64,000 nt of DNA, taken from positions 42,249 to 106,248 of the forward strand of contig CAJNOI010000062.1 in assembly GCA_905250115.1 (NCBI GenBank). Reading direction: 5' to 3'. Below the pieces are notes generated by a model. It was not told the DNA's origin. It did not search any database and was given only the letters and a program-made list of their open reading frames with translations. This DNA comes from Adineta steineri (lineage: Eukaryota > Rotifera > Eurotatoria > Adinetida > Adinetidae). The number at the start of each line of letters is the position of its first letter. Positions within the stretch are counted from its first letter, which is position 1. The translations under genes and the position numbers were made by a program. This document shows positions 23,101-33,644 of the stretch, in pieces.

Positions 23101-24941
23101 TTGAATGATTTTATTGAAAATGAGAATCAAAATTTTGATGATACACATGAAATGGATGTATTAAATGAAATATATAATTTATCTGATCGTATTATTGCAT
23201 CAAGTCTTCATTGTCGTTCATATGATATAAATTCTACACGTAAACGTTTAACATATTCGGATATTCAAGCTAAAGGTACAGATATTCTTGATGAAGCAAA
23301 ACATTTATTAACTGATATTGAACGTAATATTGAACGACGTTATTTAAAACATCCATTTGTTCGTAAATATGAAATAAATCTATCATCATTAAATCGTATT
23401 AATCAAAATAGTACATATCATCATACACAAGAAAATTCAACCAATGAAATCGTATCATCATCGAAATTTGATGAAGTACCACAACAACTTGAACGTTGGA
23501 GACGTACAGTTAATGAATCACGTACACCAGCACAATTAGCATTATGTTTAACACAATTAGAACGATGTATTGCATGGGAAAGATCAATAATGAGAGTTTA
23601 TTGTGAAATATGTAATTCCGATGTTGATGAAGAAAAATTATTATTATGTGATGGATGTGATCATGGTACACATACATATTGTTTTATACCACCCATGTCA
23701 TTTATACCACCAAATGATTGGTATTGTTATGTTTGTATTGGAAAAGCGAAAGGTGAAAATTTATGTTTTGTTTGCGGTAATAAAGGTGATAATCAATTGA
23801 ATCGATGTGAACATTGTGGAAAATTATTTCATGAAGAATGTTTAAAAAATGCTAAACAACAACGAGGAAAATGGTTATGTGTTTTATGTACAGCTAATGA
23901 TAGTACGGCATTAATAGCAAGTTTAACTGCTGGAAATAATAATACGAAATGGGTATGTTCAAATAAAATTCAGCCGATAAACTAAGAGAAAATCTATGAG
24001 TAGATCGAAAAAACGATGATAATTGAGATAGATATGATTGGAATTCACCATTTTCTTCATTTTATTATTCTTTTTATTTTTTTTTAATAGCAAATGGGTC
24101 GTCAAACATCTCGTTCGACAAATACATCAGCGAATGCTACAAATAATTCCACATTAAAATCTCGTCAACCATCGATTAGTTCAACGACTTCTGTAACAAA
24201 TACCAATGGTGATTCATTAAATAATTCATCTTCATCAAATCGTAATCGTTCAAATAATACGAATAATAACAATAATAATAATAATAATAATCGTAAATCA
24301 AAACCTCGTAATAGTTCACATAATATTGAAAGTTCAATTTTACAAGAATCACATTCAAATTCATCTCATACCGATGCAATAACAATGAGTAGCCTTAATG
24401 AATCATCATCAATTCAATCACCGTTAAATACTGCTGATATCGATGATGATGATGATGATGATAATATTCCATCACCAACCATGGGCGGTACAAATAATAA
24501 CAATAATAATAATAATAATAATAATACATCAAAGAAAAAACCATCTCGAAAATCAAAACCTAATACTGATAATAATGATATAAAAGCTTGCAGGTAAAGA
24601 AAATAAAGTAAACTTTAAATTTGAACTTTTTTTTTCTTTTTTTTTTAAGAAATATTCTAAATGAATTATTAAAAAATGATGCATCATGGCCATTTCAAAC
24701 TCCTGTTGATGCTAAACAACATCCGGAATATTATGAATGTATAAAAACTCCAATGGATTTTGCTACAATGAAAAAGAAAATGCGTAATCATCAATATACA
24801 AAACGTGATGAATTTTTTAATGATGTACAATTAATATTAAATAATTGTGAATATTATAATGAAGATGATAGTCCAGTTGGTGAAGCTGGTCATGGTTTAC
24901 GAACATTTTTTGAAACACGATGGGCAAAACAATTTGGTTAA
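17175..24941 (+). CDS. BAZ2: BAZ2-type chromatin remodelling subunit (MBD-DDT-PHD-bromodomain)
   Basis: Twenty exons join in phase to 1,855 residues. They are 17175-17241, 17301-17627, 17697-18167, 18233-18324, 18387-18477, 18530-18608, 18662-18773, 18832-18939, 18989-19154, 19205-19401, 19737-19865, 19929-20006, 20055-20166, 20214-20568, 20803-21002, 21053-21725, 22269-22714, 22883-23952, 24091-24593 and 24650-24941. The domains in order are: a Ser/Pro/Gln-rich start with a polyQ run (about 110-125); a TAM/MBD domain (about 370-445, RGWKRVTIVRAI ... YYAPCGRKLRSF); a charged coiled coil (about 480-640); DDT (about 645-710); a WHIM-like LGQDRYRRRYWYF motif (about 930); PHD finger (about 1474-1520, CEIC...CDGC...HTYC...WYCYVC); a second PHD-like Cys4-HC3 finger (about 1526-1570); and a C-terminal bromodomain (about 1760-1850) with the acetyl-lysine-contacting Asn in NCEYYN. 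This is the BAZ2A/BAZ2B/Toutatis architecture, the regulatory partner of ISWI ATPases (NoRC-like complexes). PolyN and polyD tracts separate the PHDs from the bromodomain. Confidence 0.93.
21880..22210. mobile_element. Inverted-repeat element inside BAZ2 intron 16
   Basis: CTAGTAGTACC at 21881-21891 is repeated in inverse as GGTACTACTAG at 22199-22209. The sequence between is less AT-rich than the other introns, and the host intron is 543 bp where most in this gene are about 50-70. This looks like a small non-autonomous DNA element. No clear target duplication was found. Confidence 0.45.
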
Positions 24942-25503
24942 ATTTTGCTCTTTTTTTTCTTATGTGCCATTGTAAATACGACAAATGGTTTTTGTTGAAT
25001 CTCTTTCTCTCTTTGGCCAGAATGAAAAATAAACCAAATAAATAAAATGAAAACAAAAAAACGTTTATTGTATTGTGCGTATGTCTCAGATAAAAGAAAC
25101 AAATTTATGCGTTTTTTTTCTCTTTTTCGCGATCAAGTAAAACCAATCAATGATGATGTTTCTGTTTTTTTCTTCTTTCGCTCTCTCTCTCTTTCTCTCT
25201 TCTCTCATTTACTGTTGTTTTTTTTTCTTTTGTCATTACACAGTATTTTGTTGTATATCATCATCTATCCTGTCAGATCGTCAATGTTTTGTTTGTATGT
25301 GTGTCTAGTTGAACAAAAAAAACGAATAATAATAACTGTGTGGTGGATAAATGACGAAATGAAATATATATATATAGAGATCATTTATTTATAAATTGAA
25401 ATAATTCTTTTGTCATTATTCAAAGAAGAAACACCAAAGAGGAGATCTTAGAATGTTGTATGTTGAAACATGAATATGCACTGAAACAGTGCAGATATAT
25501 GAT
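24942..25503. other. 3' flank of the BAZ2-type gene
   Basis: Contains overlapping AATAAA-type signals at about 25028-25045 for the upstream gene, then pyrimidine-rich low-complexity DNA (25175-25205) and an AT run near 25365. No gene is supported. Confidence 0.5.
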
Positions 25504-25634
25504 CTACAAACTGATGTATCACAATGGACTAAAAGACGTTTCATCGACGCTTACGAACGAAAAAGAAAATCGGAGTCAAGTTCGTGAGCTTTGATAAAAC
25601 GCCACGTGACCCATCGCGATACATCAGTTTGTAG
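25504..25634. mobile_element. Small inverted-repeat element (MITE-like), 131 bp
   Basis: Terminal inverted repeats of 24 bp (25504-25527 and 25611-25634) agree at 22 positions; the outer 17 (CTACAAACTGATGTATC) are perfect. The core is short and non-coding. The family is undetermined: neither a TA nor a TTAA duplication is evident at the edges. Confidence 0.7.
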
Positions 25635-25929
25635 AGAAAATGTCAGAGAATAATACTTCGAAGTTAAAAAATCTTTAGCGTGAAACTCGAATGATGGAGA
25701 AGCATTTTAATTGACTCAGTGCAGAACTTTAAATAAAGTTTAGCTTGAGTATTTTCTTTACACGCAGCTGTTTCCACTATCGCTTCATGAGAAGTCCTCA
25801 ATATTTATTAATTTAGTTGTTCCATGAATTTTATTATAGAAATCATTGTATATATCGAAATAATCAGAAATCGAATTTCAGTCTACTAGAAAAAACCTAC
25901 ATTAATAATCAAATTATATGTTCGTATTT

Positions 25930-27432
25930 TTAATGATTTATCGTACAACTAATATTCTTTCGTTGAACTTCAATTAATCGAAATTGTTGAGCTTGTTCTC
26001 TATCATTTGTACATGCACATAAATGTGAAGATATATTATTAACGTAAAAATATCCTGTTGATAAACGTGTTTGTAAAATAAATGTTGAATTTGTTTGCAT
26101 ACATTTTGTTTGATTATCAATTTGAATTATTTTTAAAAAACGATTCACTTGTTCCATTCCATATTTCATTCGAAAATATTTTGCATCAGATAAATAAAAT
26201 TCGGGTTTATCACCATCAATTAATATTATATATTGTTCTGATCTTAAACAACGATGACGACGTGGTGTAGCATTATTTGTTAATATAAATAGTGAACCAT
26301 TTTCATTCGATGAATTCCCGATGAGAATATTCCGATCATGTATTATGACAGGTAAATCAGTATCTGCTGTTACAATTTGTACATATGTAAGAACACCCGA
26401 TGATCTATCTGGCCATTGATGTTTACTTAAATTAAAAAATCCAACAACTGGATAATGATCAGAAAGTTCTATTAATGGAATATTACGAGTATTATAAAAC
26501 ATTCGATTTTTACCAAGTAAATGCCATTGTTCAGATGCCATACGATCAATAATAAGATTATACCAAAGAGAATTATTTGGTGCATGATCTTTATAGACAA
26601 ATATATAATCTAATAATTGATTTTGTTGATGTGTTGTTGTAGTTGTCATTGCATTAAATGAACTATCCCATGAACATAAAATACTTGATGGATATAAATC
26701 TTGTTGTTTAACACGTAATATATCAATCATTGTTTCATATTGTTCGATATTATATTTATCAATATTAAAATCACCAAGAAAAAAAACTAATTCATTTTTT
26801 GATATATTTCGTTCATCAAGAAAACCAATAATTTCATGCATTTGTTTTTCACGTATTTTTTCTTCACTTGATAAATAACAACCACGATGATCACTTGGTT
26901 GTAAATGTGTACTTATAATATGTATTGGATATTCATTTTTACCATATAATATTTGAGTATAAATAAAACCACTTCGAATAAATGTCCATCCACTACATGT
27001 ATGTCTATAAAAATATTGTACAGCTTGAATAATTGGCCATTTACTAAGTATTGTTAAACCACCACTAAGAAATTTCAATGAACTTCGACCTATATCACGA
27101 TTCCATGTTTCATCCCAATAATCTTTATCATCTTCAGTACCTAATATTGGTGTACTATATGGATATGTTTCCGATAATGAATCAAGTAAAATTTGACTTG
27201 GTTTCTTTTGAAATACTTCTTGTAAACAAAGTATATCATTTGAACGAAGAAATCTTGCTTTTGTTAATAAACGAGCACGTGTTATTTGATCACGTTCTAA
27301 GACAAGTAAACTTGGTACAAACATTACATTGTAACTCATTAATACTATTTGATTAAGATCATTGTGATCGTCGGAATCATCATCATTAGCTTTACAAAAT
27401 ATCAATAAAGCAAGTAATAGAAATCGTTTCAT
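25930..27432 (-). CDS. Secreted neutral sphingomyelinase-like phosphodiesterase
   Basis: Single exon, 500 residues from ATG at 27432. An upstream in-frame ATG at 27570 exists, but only the inner start opens with a signal peptide (MKRFLLLALLIFCKA). Residues about 25-335 form an endonuclease/exonuclease/phosphatase fold with the metal and catalytic set visible: N35 (MSYNVMF), E72 (CLQEVF), H176 (STHLQPSDHRG), D221/N223 (GDFNID), D275 (LDYIFVY) and D325-H326 (SDHYPVV). The GGLTILSKWPI and SGFIYTQI strings are those of sphingomyelinase C-type members, so sphingomyelin hydrolysis to ceramide outside the cell or in a secretory compartment is the likeliest activity. Residues about 345-500 are an extra Cys-containing, beta-rich domain, possibly trefoil-like. 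Origin by transfer is possible but not shown here. Confidence 0.8.
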   Translation of the reverse strand: MKRFLLLALLIFCKANDDDSDDHNDLNQIVLMSYNVMFVPSLLVLERDQITRARLLTKARFLRSNDILCLQEVFQKKPSQILLDSLSETYPYSTPILGTEDDKDYWDETWNRDIGRSSLKFLSGGLTILSKWPIIQAVQYFYRHTCSGWTFIRSGFIYTQILYGKNEYPIHIISTHLQPSDHRGCYLSSEEKIREKQMHEIIGFLDERNISKNELVFFLGDFNIDKYNIEQYETMIDILRVKQQDLYPSSILCSWDSSFNAMTTTTTHQQNQLLDYIFVYKDHAPNNSLWYNLIIDRMASEQWHLLGKNRMFYNTRNIPLIELSDHYPVVGFFNLSKHQWPDRSSGVLTYVQIVTADTDLPVIIHDRNILIGNSSNENGSLFILTNNATPRRHRCLRSEQYIILIDGDKPEFYLSDAKYFRMKYGMEQVNRFLKIIQIDNQTKCMQTNSTFILQTRLSTGYFYVNNISSHLCACTNDREQAQQFRLIEVQRKNISCTINH

Positions 27433-27643
27433 ATTTGAAAATGAGAAGAGAAAAAGAAGTTTCGAATATTGTTCTTTTCTTTTTCTTATCAATTGACATT
27501 TACTATTGATTTCATCTATTAACTGTTGAATAGCGACATCGACCGTTGTTTGACTTTTGATTATATGCATTTTACCTGTTTAATAATAATGGATAAAGAA
27601 CAAATTTTTTTTTATTACAAATAATCGTACAACTTCTCTAGCA
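27433..27643. promoter_or_regulatory. Divergent promoter region
   Basis: Only 211 bp separate the start codons of the sphingomyelinase-like gene (-) and the hnRNP K-like gene (+), so both promoters must lie here or overlap the first exons. No specific element is recognised. Confidence 0.5.
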
Positions 27644-29782
27644 ATGACGAATTTACAGATCAATCAATCTTTTCCATTTGAGATTTCTTATGATATTGTT
27701 ATGAAAGATTTACGTAAATGGTATAGGGAAATTGTAACAAAACTTGATCAAATCTCTGATAATATTCTTGTGGATATGACAACAACATTTAATGAAGTTC
27801 ATTATTTTGCATCATTAGCAGATAGACTTTTAATTGAACAAGAAAATCAACTTAAAAAAGCTAAATCACATCAAGATATGAATATTATCGAAGAAAGAAT
27901 CAATCAAATAATATTCGAAATTGAACTTTTACAATGTAAATAGATTTGAAACATGAAAGGAAAATATTTATTTTATTTTATTTTCTCGTACTTTTAGCTT
28001 TATCATTTCATTTAAATTGTGATTCAGTTAAATTAATTGGTAAACTTAAAATAAATTTTAATAATAATGATATTAAATTGAATGATCCATTAATTCCAAT
28101 ATCTTCGTATCGTTTTCTTATTTCAAGAAATGATGCTATTGAATTAAATAAACATTCTCTTTCCTTTTGTCATCTAACTTCACTGCATAATGAATCGATT
28201 TCTGAATGTGTTTTAACATTTATTGTATTCGATTTTGATTCATTTCTAAATGCATTTAAAACATATTGGAATTTATTTACAAAAACTAATCAAATTCGTT
28301 TATTGATGTGTCCAACACAAATATCATTTATCCTGGAACAATCAAATGAAACATTAAATTATTTAGAAGATTCTTTTCAATTAAATCAAATAAAAATATT
28401 TCCAGACTTCTGTCCAAAATCTGATGAAAAAATTTTATTAATCAATGGAAAACAACATGATCTTATTATAGATTGTGTTGAAGAAATTTATTATAATATT
28501 GAAGAAAAAAATAATCGAAAACAAAATATTAAATTATATAATCCAAGTCATTTATCAACGAAAGATATCGATGAAATAATAAAGAAAAATTTAGATTACG
28601 GAGGTTTTATGCAAAATCAAATTCGAACTAATTATTCTCAAGCAAATCTATTTGAACATACTGAAAGTAGTGATGATGATGATGATGATTTATGGAATGA
28701 AAATGATGAATGGTGGCATTATTCATCTAATGGAAATATGAGTTCCGAAGTAATTCAACGTGAAATAAATGTTAATAATGTACAAGCTGGTGCTATTATA
28801 GGTGAGTCATTTAAGAATCAATCTTATCGATAATAAAAATCTTTTTAGGAGTTAATGCATTGCGTATTGATCGAATTAAACAAAAAACTGGAGCATATGT
28901 TTATATTAATGGTGCTAATCAAGATCTTAAACGAACTGTACGAATTTATAATATTATTTTAAATATACAGTAAAACCTCCCTAATGTGAACGCCATCGGG
29001 ACCGAAAAAATAGTGTTCATTATACGGACATGTTCACTATAAAGAGCTAGTATATGACATCGCCTGAAATGAAAGAAATCTTAGAATGTTTGCTTATGCC
29101 TTTATAGTGAGTAGCTGCCTAATTCGAGTTCGAATATAAACGGCCATTAAAAAAAGAAAAACTAGTACCTATGTCTAGCAACAGGTTTAGTTTTAGAATA
29201 ATTTTCAGGTAAATCGCCTTCATCCACTTTGCCACCTTCTTTCACCCATCCCTTGGTCGTATATACGAATCATATATATCTTCGAGTAAAACTAAAATTG
29301 AATCTATTCCTAAATTTTACCATTTATTTTCGAATTATTAGTATGCAGTTGGATGTTCATTTTGATTTTAATTCGAATTAGGTAGCTCATCAAAACATAT
29401 GACAAAAAGTAGAAAAAGGCCAAGCATACACCGTATATATGTTCACATTGAAGAGGTGACATAACTAGATGAGAACGGAAAAAAGCGTTCACTGTTCAGA
29501 ATGAAGAGATATTCATATTGAAGAAATGCATTGCCAGCAAAAATCGCTCCGTCGGACCCGAGACCGTTCATAAAACAGAAGATTTCACTATCGAGAAGTG
29601 TTCACTCTGAGAAGTTTTACTGTATATATATTTATTTTCTATCTGTTTAGGTCTTTATTAAAGGTACTCGTGAACAAGTTGATCGAGCGTATGCATGCAT
29701 TGACACTCTACTCGATAGACATAAAAATGGTAAATTACCCATGAAACAGCGATGTTCACATGATAAATCTAAAGAAAAATAA
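27644..29782 (+). CDS. Divergent hnRNP K-like protein with three degenerate KH domains
   Basis: Four exons (27644-27935, 27998-28801, 28849-28937, 29651-29782) close in phase to 438 residues. Splicing the 62-bp first intron removes what would otherwise look like a second gene with a hydrophobic start. Residues 1 to about 97 are helical and coiled-coil-like. A degenerate KH1 follows (SYRFLISRNDAIELNK ...). KH2 (about 205-275) reads IRLLMCPTQISFIL ... IKIFPDFCPKSDEKILLING, closely parallel to hnRNP K KH2 (LRLLIHQS ... IKLFQECCPHS-D-VVLIGG). A YNPSHL ... DYGGF segment corresponds to the YDPNFY ... DYGGF stretch after KH2 in hnRNP K. KH3 (about 358-425) reads AGAIIGVNALRIDRIKQKTGA. All three lack the RNA-gripping GXXG loop (GVNA in KH3). 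An acidic D-run precedes KH3. Role inferred as a nucleic-acid-binding or decoy paralogue. Confidence 0.8.
28966..29624. mobile_element. pogo/mariner-type non-autonomous element in an intron
   Basis: The element runs 28968-29622 (655 bp) with ends CAGTAAAACCTC...GTGAAC and the inverse GTTCAC...GAAGTTTTACTG, flanked by TA dinucleotides (28966-28967 and 29623-29624). CAGTAAAACCTC with TA duplication is characteristic of the pogo/Tigger branch of Tc1/mariner. No transposase frame is found inside. It makes up most of the 713-bp third intron of the hnRNP K-like gene, whose other introns are about 50-60 bp. Confidence 0.85.
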
Positions 29783-30278
29783 GAGATTATTATCATATAT
29801 ACATCTAGTCATTTTGTTTTTTTATCAATTTATAGGCATCAATTTCTTCTATTTTTTTTTCTATGAATAATTTCATAATAAATGTAATTTAGTTTATAAT
29901 ATATAATGAACTATCATAATTTCAAGTATCTTTTTTTTTGTGTGATGTGATTTGTTCATATCACTAAACGTATTAATATTGTAATTATACAATCTATCAT
30001 TTGCTCTGTCGATTAATCGTATATGCGATCGTTTATTTTTTGCCTTCGTTCATACTTATCGTATATATATATGGTGTTGACCCTCACGCTTCTTGATTCT
30101 TTGTCGGGTATCTCTCAGTGTAGAATTGCATAATGAACATATAGCATAGATATATATATATGTGTATATATCTGCATTACCTCTTTATCTATTCTTTTTT
30201 TTGTCATTATATTCGTCTCCATCGGATAAAGACACCGACTACATTCAAGGCATTAATAAATACCAATTAAATTGAATT
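29783..30278. other. Intergenic between hnRNP K-like gene and orphan gene
   Basis: AT-rich 3' flank and upstream sequence with short TA runs (30063-30072, 30150-30172). Nothing else is recognised. Confidence 0.5.
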
Positions 30279-31464
30279 ATGCTTGCTACTTCCTACTGCA
30301 CAGATCGTTATAACAAACCAAGTATATATGAAGATTATTCGACAGATATTCATAATAATAAAATTTCATGGTTGAACTTTTTAACTGCTCAACCAATTCC
30401 AGAAGAAACTGAAATGTCTGATTGTTCAGATAGTGAAAGTTCGATATCATCAACTGAAGATTCTTATATCGTTCTTGAAGTACGAAAACCTCGTTCAATT
30501 GATAAAACAACAGATATTATAGAAAATAAATTACATTTTGCTCAAATAAATATTGATGAACATATTGTAAAGTATGATCAAATTGCTAAACCAATAACCA
30601 CGCGGGTAAAATAAAAATGATACTCAGATTAATAAGAAGAAAAAAAAAGAATGTGATTATTTTTAGGTAGCATTGCAAGCACATGCCATTGAAATTCAAG
30701 TGGAATCTTTGATACAAATTGATGTATTTGAAAAAGTTATACAACGAACTAATCGTATTCTTTTTCATACACCTAAAAAACTTGATAAATCTGTCTCGGT
30801 ATCTGATAATGACTTTACCGATTCCATGGAATTACAAACAAATTGTCCTATTATTGAAGGGGAACCTATGGATATTCATTCTTCACTAACAAGTCTCGAT
30901 TCAATTGATAAGGATTCATTAATTGAAAACAATTATTCTGCTGTATTAACTCAACAAAAAGCAAATTACATTGAAGAAGAACAAAAACCTCCAATCAATG
31001 AAATAAAAACGTTAAAACGTCGATTAGCACCCAATGATGAATACAAAGAAAAATCGAATCGAATTAAAGAACAAAAAATTACTCATACACAAATGAGTAA
31101 TAGTTTTTCAATAACAAATAAACAATCAAAATCATCAACATTATTTCGTTTTATAAAAAATCAAACACGACATATACAAACCAAATATAATATGTCTAAT
31201 CATGAAATGAAATCTAATGAACCATCATTAGTTCAAATAAAATATTTCGATGGACGATCAAGTTTAACCGATATGAATATTCAGGGATCACAAATTTTAT
31301 GTAATCCAGTATCACCATTAAGTTCATCATCGAAGTCTTCATCTCGAAAACGAATATTAAATCATTTTTCAATATTTTCAAAAACAACTTCAACTGAAGA
31401 AATATATTCAAAACCAAAATTTGGAATATTCAATGGAAGAAAATCGAAAGATAGTTATGTTTGA
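30279..31464 (+). CDS. Orphan, largely disordered protein
   Basis: Two exons (30279-30605, 30667-31464) join in phase to 374 residues. No domain is recognised. Residues about 40-62 are acidic and Ser-rich (SDCSDSESSISSTEDSY). About 105-135 could be a helix (ALQAHAIEIQVESLIQIDVF). The rest is Ser/Lys-rich with basic clusters (KRRLAPND, SSKSSSRKRILNHF). The composition suits a regulated nuclear or cytoskeletal-associated protein, but that is a guess. It converges on the LURP-one gene, 55 bp downstream. Confidence 0.65.
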
Positions 31465-31519
31465 TAAGTATTTATTGAATAAATTTATAGACACATAATA
31501 TTACACATTTGAAAAATAT

Positions 31520-32236
31520 TTAATGTTGACGAATTTCATCAACAACAATAGCAAATAATATCATAAGAGCTTGATCTTCATTACCATAGACTTTTAAGCC
31601 ATATGTATCATGTAAATGAAATCTGTCTTTATGAATTTGAGCAACCTAAAAGCAAAAGATAATTCATGTTTATGATAATAATGAAAAAAAGGAATCTTTA
31701 CTTTATGATGATTTTTTGAGATTTTATATGTATGTTTACCAAATTCACCTTTGATTACATATTTACCAAAATCACCTTCGGCATGTATTTTTGCACCAAT
31801 AACTTTAAATTTATTTTTTATTTGACCGACTTCACGACCAGTGATTGCATCAGTAATTGACCATGTTGACCATAAATTGAGAAGTTTATGTGTAACCTAT
31901 ATATGTATATATAGAAATATATATAAAAGACAAAAATTAAAACTATTTACAATATAACGAGGTTTGCCATTTTCTAATAAGGTAAGTTTTTTTCCAATAC
32001 GAAGAAGTTCATTTTCAATTGAAAATCGTATATTAGTTGTTTTACTTTTTATATCATAACTACGACCTCCAGTAAAGATACTTCCTAAAATCAAAGTTAT
32101 AATTATAAGTAAAAATAGAAAATGATAATTATATACCTTGTTTAATTTCATATTTTGTTACAGCGACACGAGATCTACATTGAACAAAAGCTAATAATAA
32201 ACCAAATGTAATGAAGGCGATGATTGTGAATTTCAT
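31520..32236 (-). CDS. Secreted LURP-one-related (Tubby-C-like) protein
   Basis: Four exons (32236-32137, 32084-31951, 31896-31702, 31645-31520) give 184 residues. A signal peptide (MKFTIIAFITFGLLLAFVQC) is followed by a LURP-one/YxjI fold: GKKLTLLENGKPRYIV ... WSITDAITGREVGQIKNKF ... IHAEGDFGKYVIKGEFGKHTYKISK ... VAQIHKDRFHLHDTYGLKVYGNEDQALMILFAIVVDE. These strand-repeat patterns match the family shared by plant LURP1, bacterial YxjI and, more distantly, phospholipid scramblases and Tubby. The molecular function of such proteins is poorly known; a secreted form is unusual. Start chosen because it places the signal peptide at residue 1. Confidence 0.85.
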
Positions 32237-33644
32237 GATTTGAAATAATTTGTCGGTTAAATATAGTAAAATAAAATTATACACGTGCTTATATACATTA
32301 TTGTTAAACAAAGGTTTAACAAAAGAAAGAAACAGACGAATAAATGCAATCGACTATATATAATACAAACAAAGACGAATAGAAATTACGCCGGGGACGA
32401 CGTTAAATAAATGTTATCAAGTACATTCGATAAGAACAAAGACTTATGAATCATTTATCGAAAGAATAGAAATATAGTATGTTTAAATTCATAAAATTAT
32501 GGGTACATTCTTTAGTAGATCTCCAAAACAAGATATAACATAGAAAATATTTTATTTTAATAATTTTAAAAGATGTTATTCGTATTTCTCTTATAAAAAA
32601 TTATATATGAGTGCATGAATTTATCCTACAATTCGAGGTTGAGTCAACATATTTTATCAGTGTAAAATATATACCCAGCCACTAAAGTAATCATTTCATC
32701 ATAAGGTTAAAGATAATATCTGAATTATGCTTCAGATATGATTATAATGAATCATTTGCCTTCAAATTGATGATGCATTAATAATAGATCATTTTTACAA
32801 TTATTTCTTTTTTCTTCATTGTTTTTTATTAATCTTCTTGAAAGCTTAAACAAAGGCTTTATGTCTTTACAAAATATTTCAAAAAGAAATTATATGTTAA
32901 TGTAAAAATCCTGCATTATATTTGTCAAAGTTATAAGTTGACATAATCAGTGAACATATTCAATATAATTCGATATTATATATTTTTTCTGCTCTATCGA
33001 CTTCAATCATTTGAAAATGCATTAAACTTTTTTTCAGTATTAGTTGTATATTTAGTTTACAATTGGATCAACTTTTTTTAATATGAATTCAAATAAGACA
33101 GACAATGATTCGTAACAATAAATTAAAATATAGCATATCAAGGATATGAATATTCATACGAAACTGATAAGATCGGATGTGATATTTTTCTCGTAATTTA
33201 ATTAAGAATTCTATACAAGTATTTTCATTAGTAATGAATCACCGATTACAAATTTTTTAAAGATTATGCTTAGTAAAAGTTATTTTTTGTCAATTTACTT
33301 TATTTATCATTTTTATAAAACTTTATTAAAGCCTGATGTTTTTTAGCACTTTAAATACATTATCCAAATATTTACAATAATATCTTGTATAAATGAGAAA
33401 TAATGTATTTTGCTTCAAAGAATACAAAAAGAAATTGGGTATTTTAATTTCGATGCATGTATGATAGATATATATGTCAGTCATAAAAAAAAACTTTTGT
33501 CAATAAGAATGACATAGAAGTGTTTGCATGAAGGAAGATAGGTACAAACAACAGTAAAGGTAAATTATTCACAGATATAATTAGAGAACATAATACAAAA
33601 AACAAAAAAAAAAGGAAGTAAATTTCTATTATTTTTTAAAATGA
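32237..33644. other. Intergenic, no gene seen
   Basis: About 1.4 kb of AT-rich DNA upstream of the LURP-one gene and downstream of the PTPN9 homologue. No repeat, RNA gene or coding signal was recognised. Confidence 0.5.

Noticed and set aside
27433..27570. 46-residue N-terminal extension of the sphingomyelinase-like protein
   Set aside because: Uses an upstream ATG but buries the signal peptide; the inner ATG at 27432 is preferred.
27946..28833. Separate gene starting with a hydrophobic, signal-peptide-like MKHERKIFILFYFLVLLALSF
   Set aside because: That start lies in a 62-bp intron with good donor and acceptor; splicing joins the upstream frame (27644) in phase and restores a single hnRNP K-like protein.
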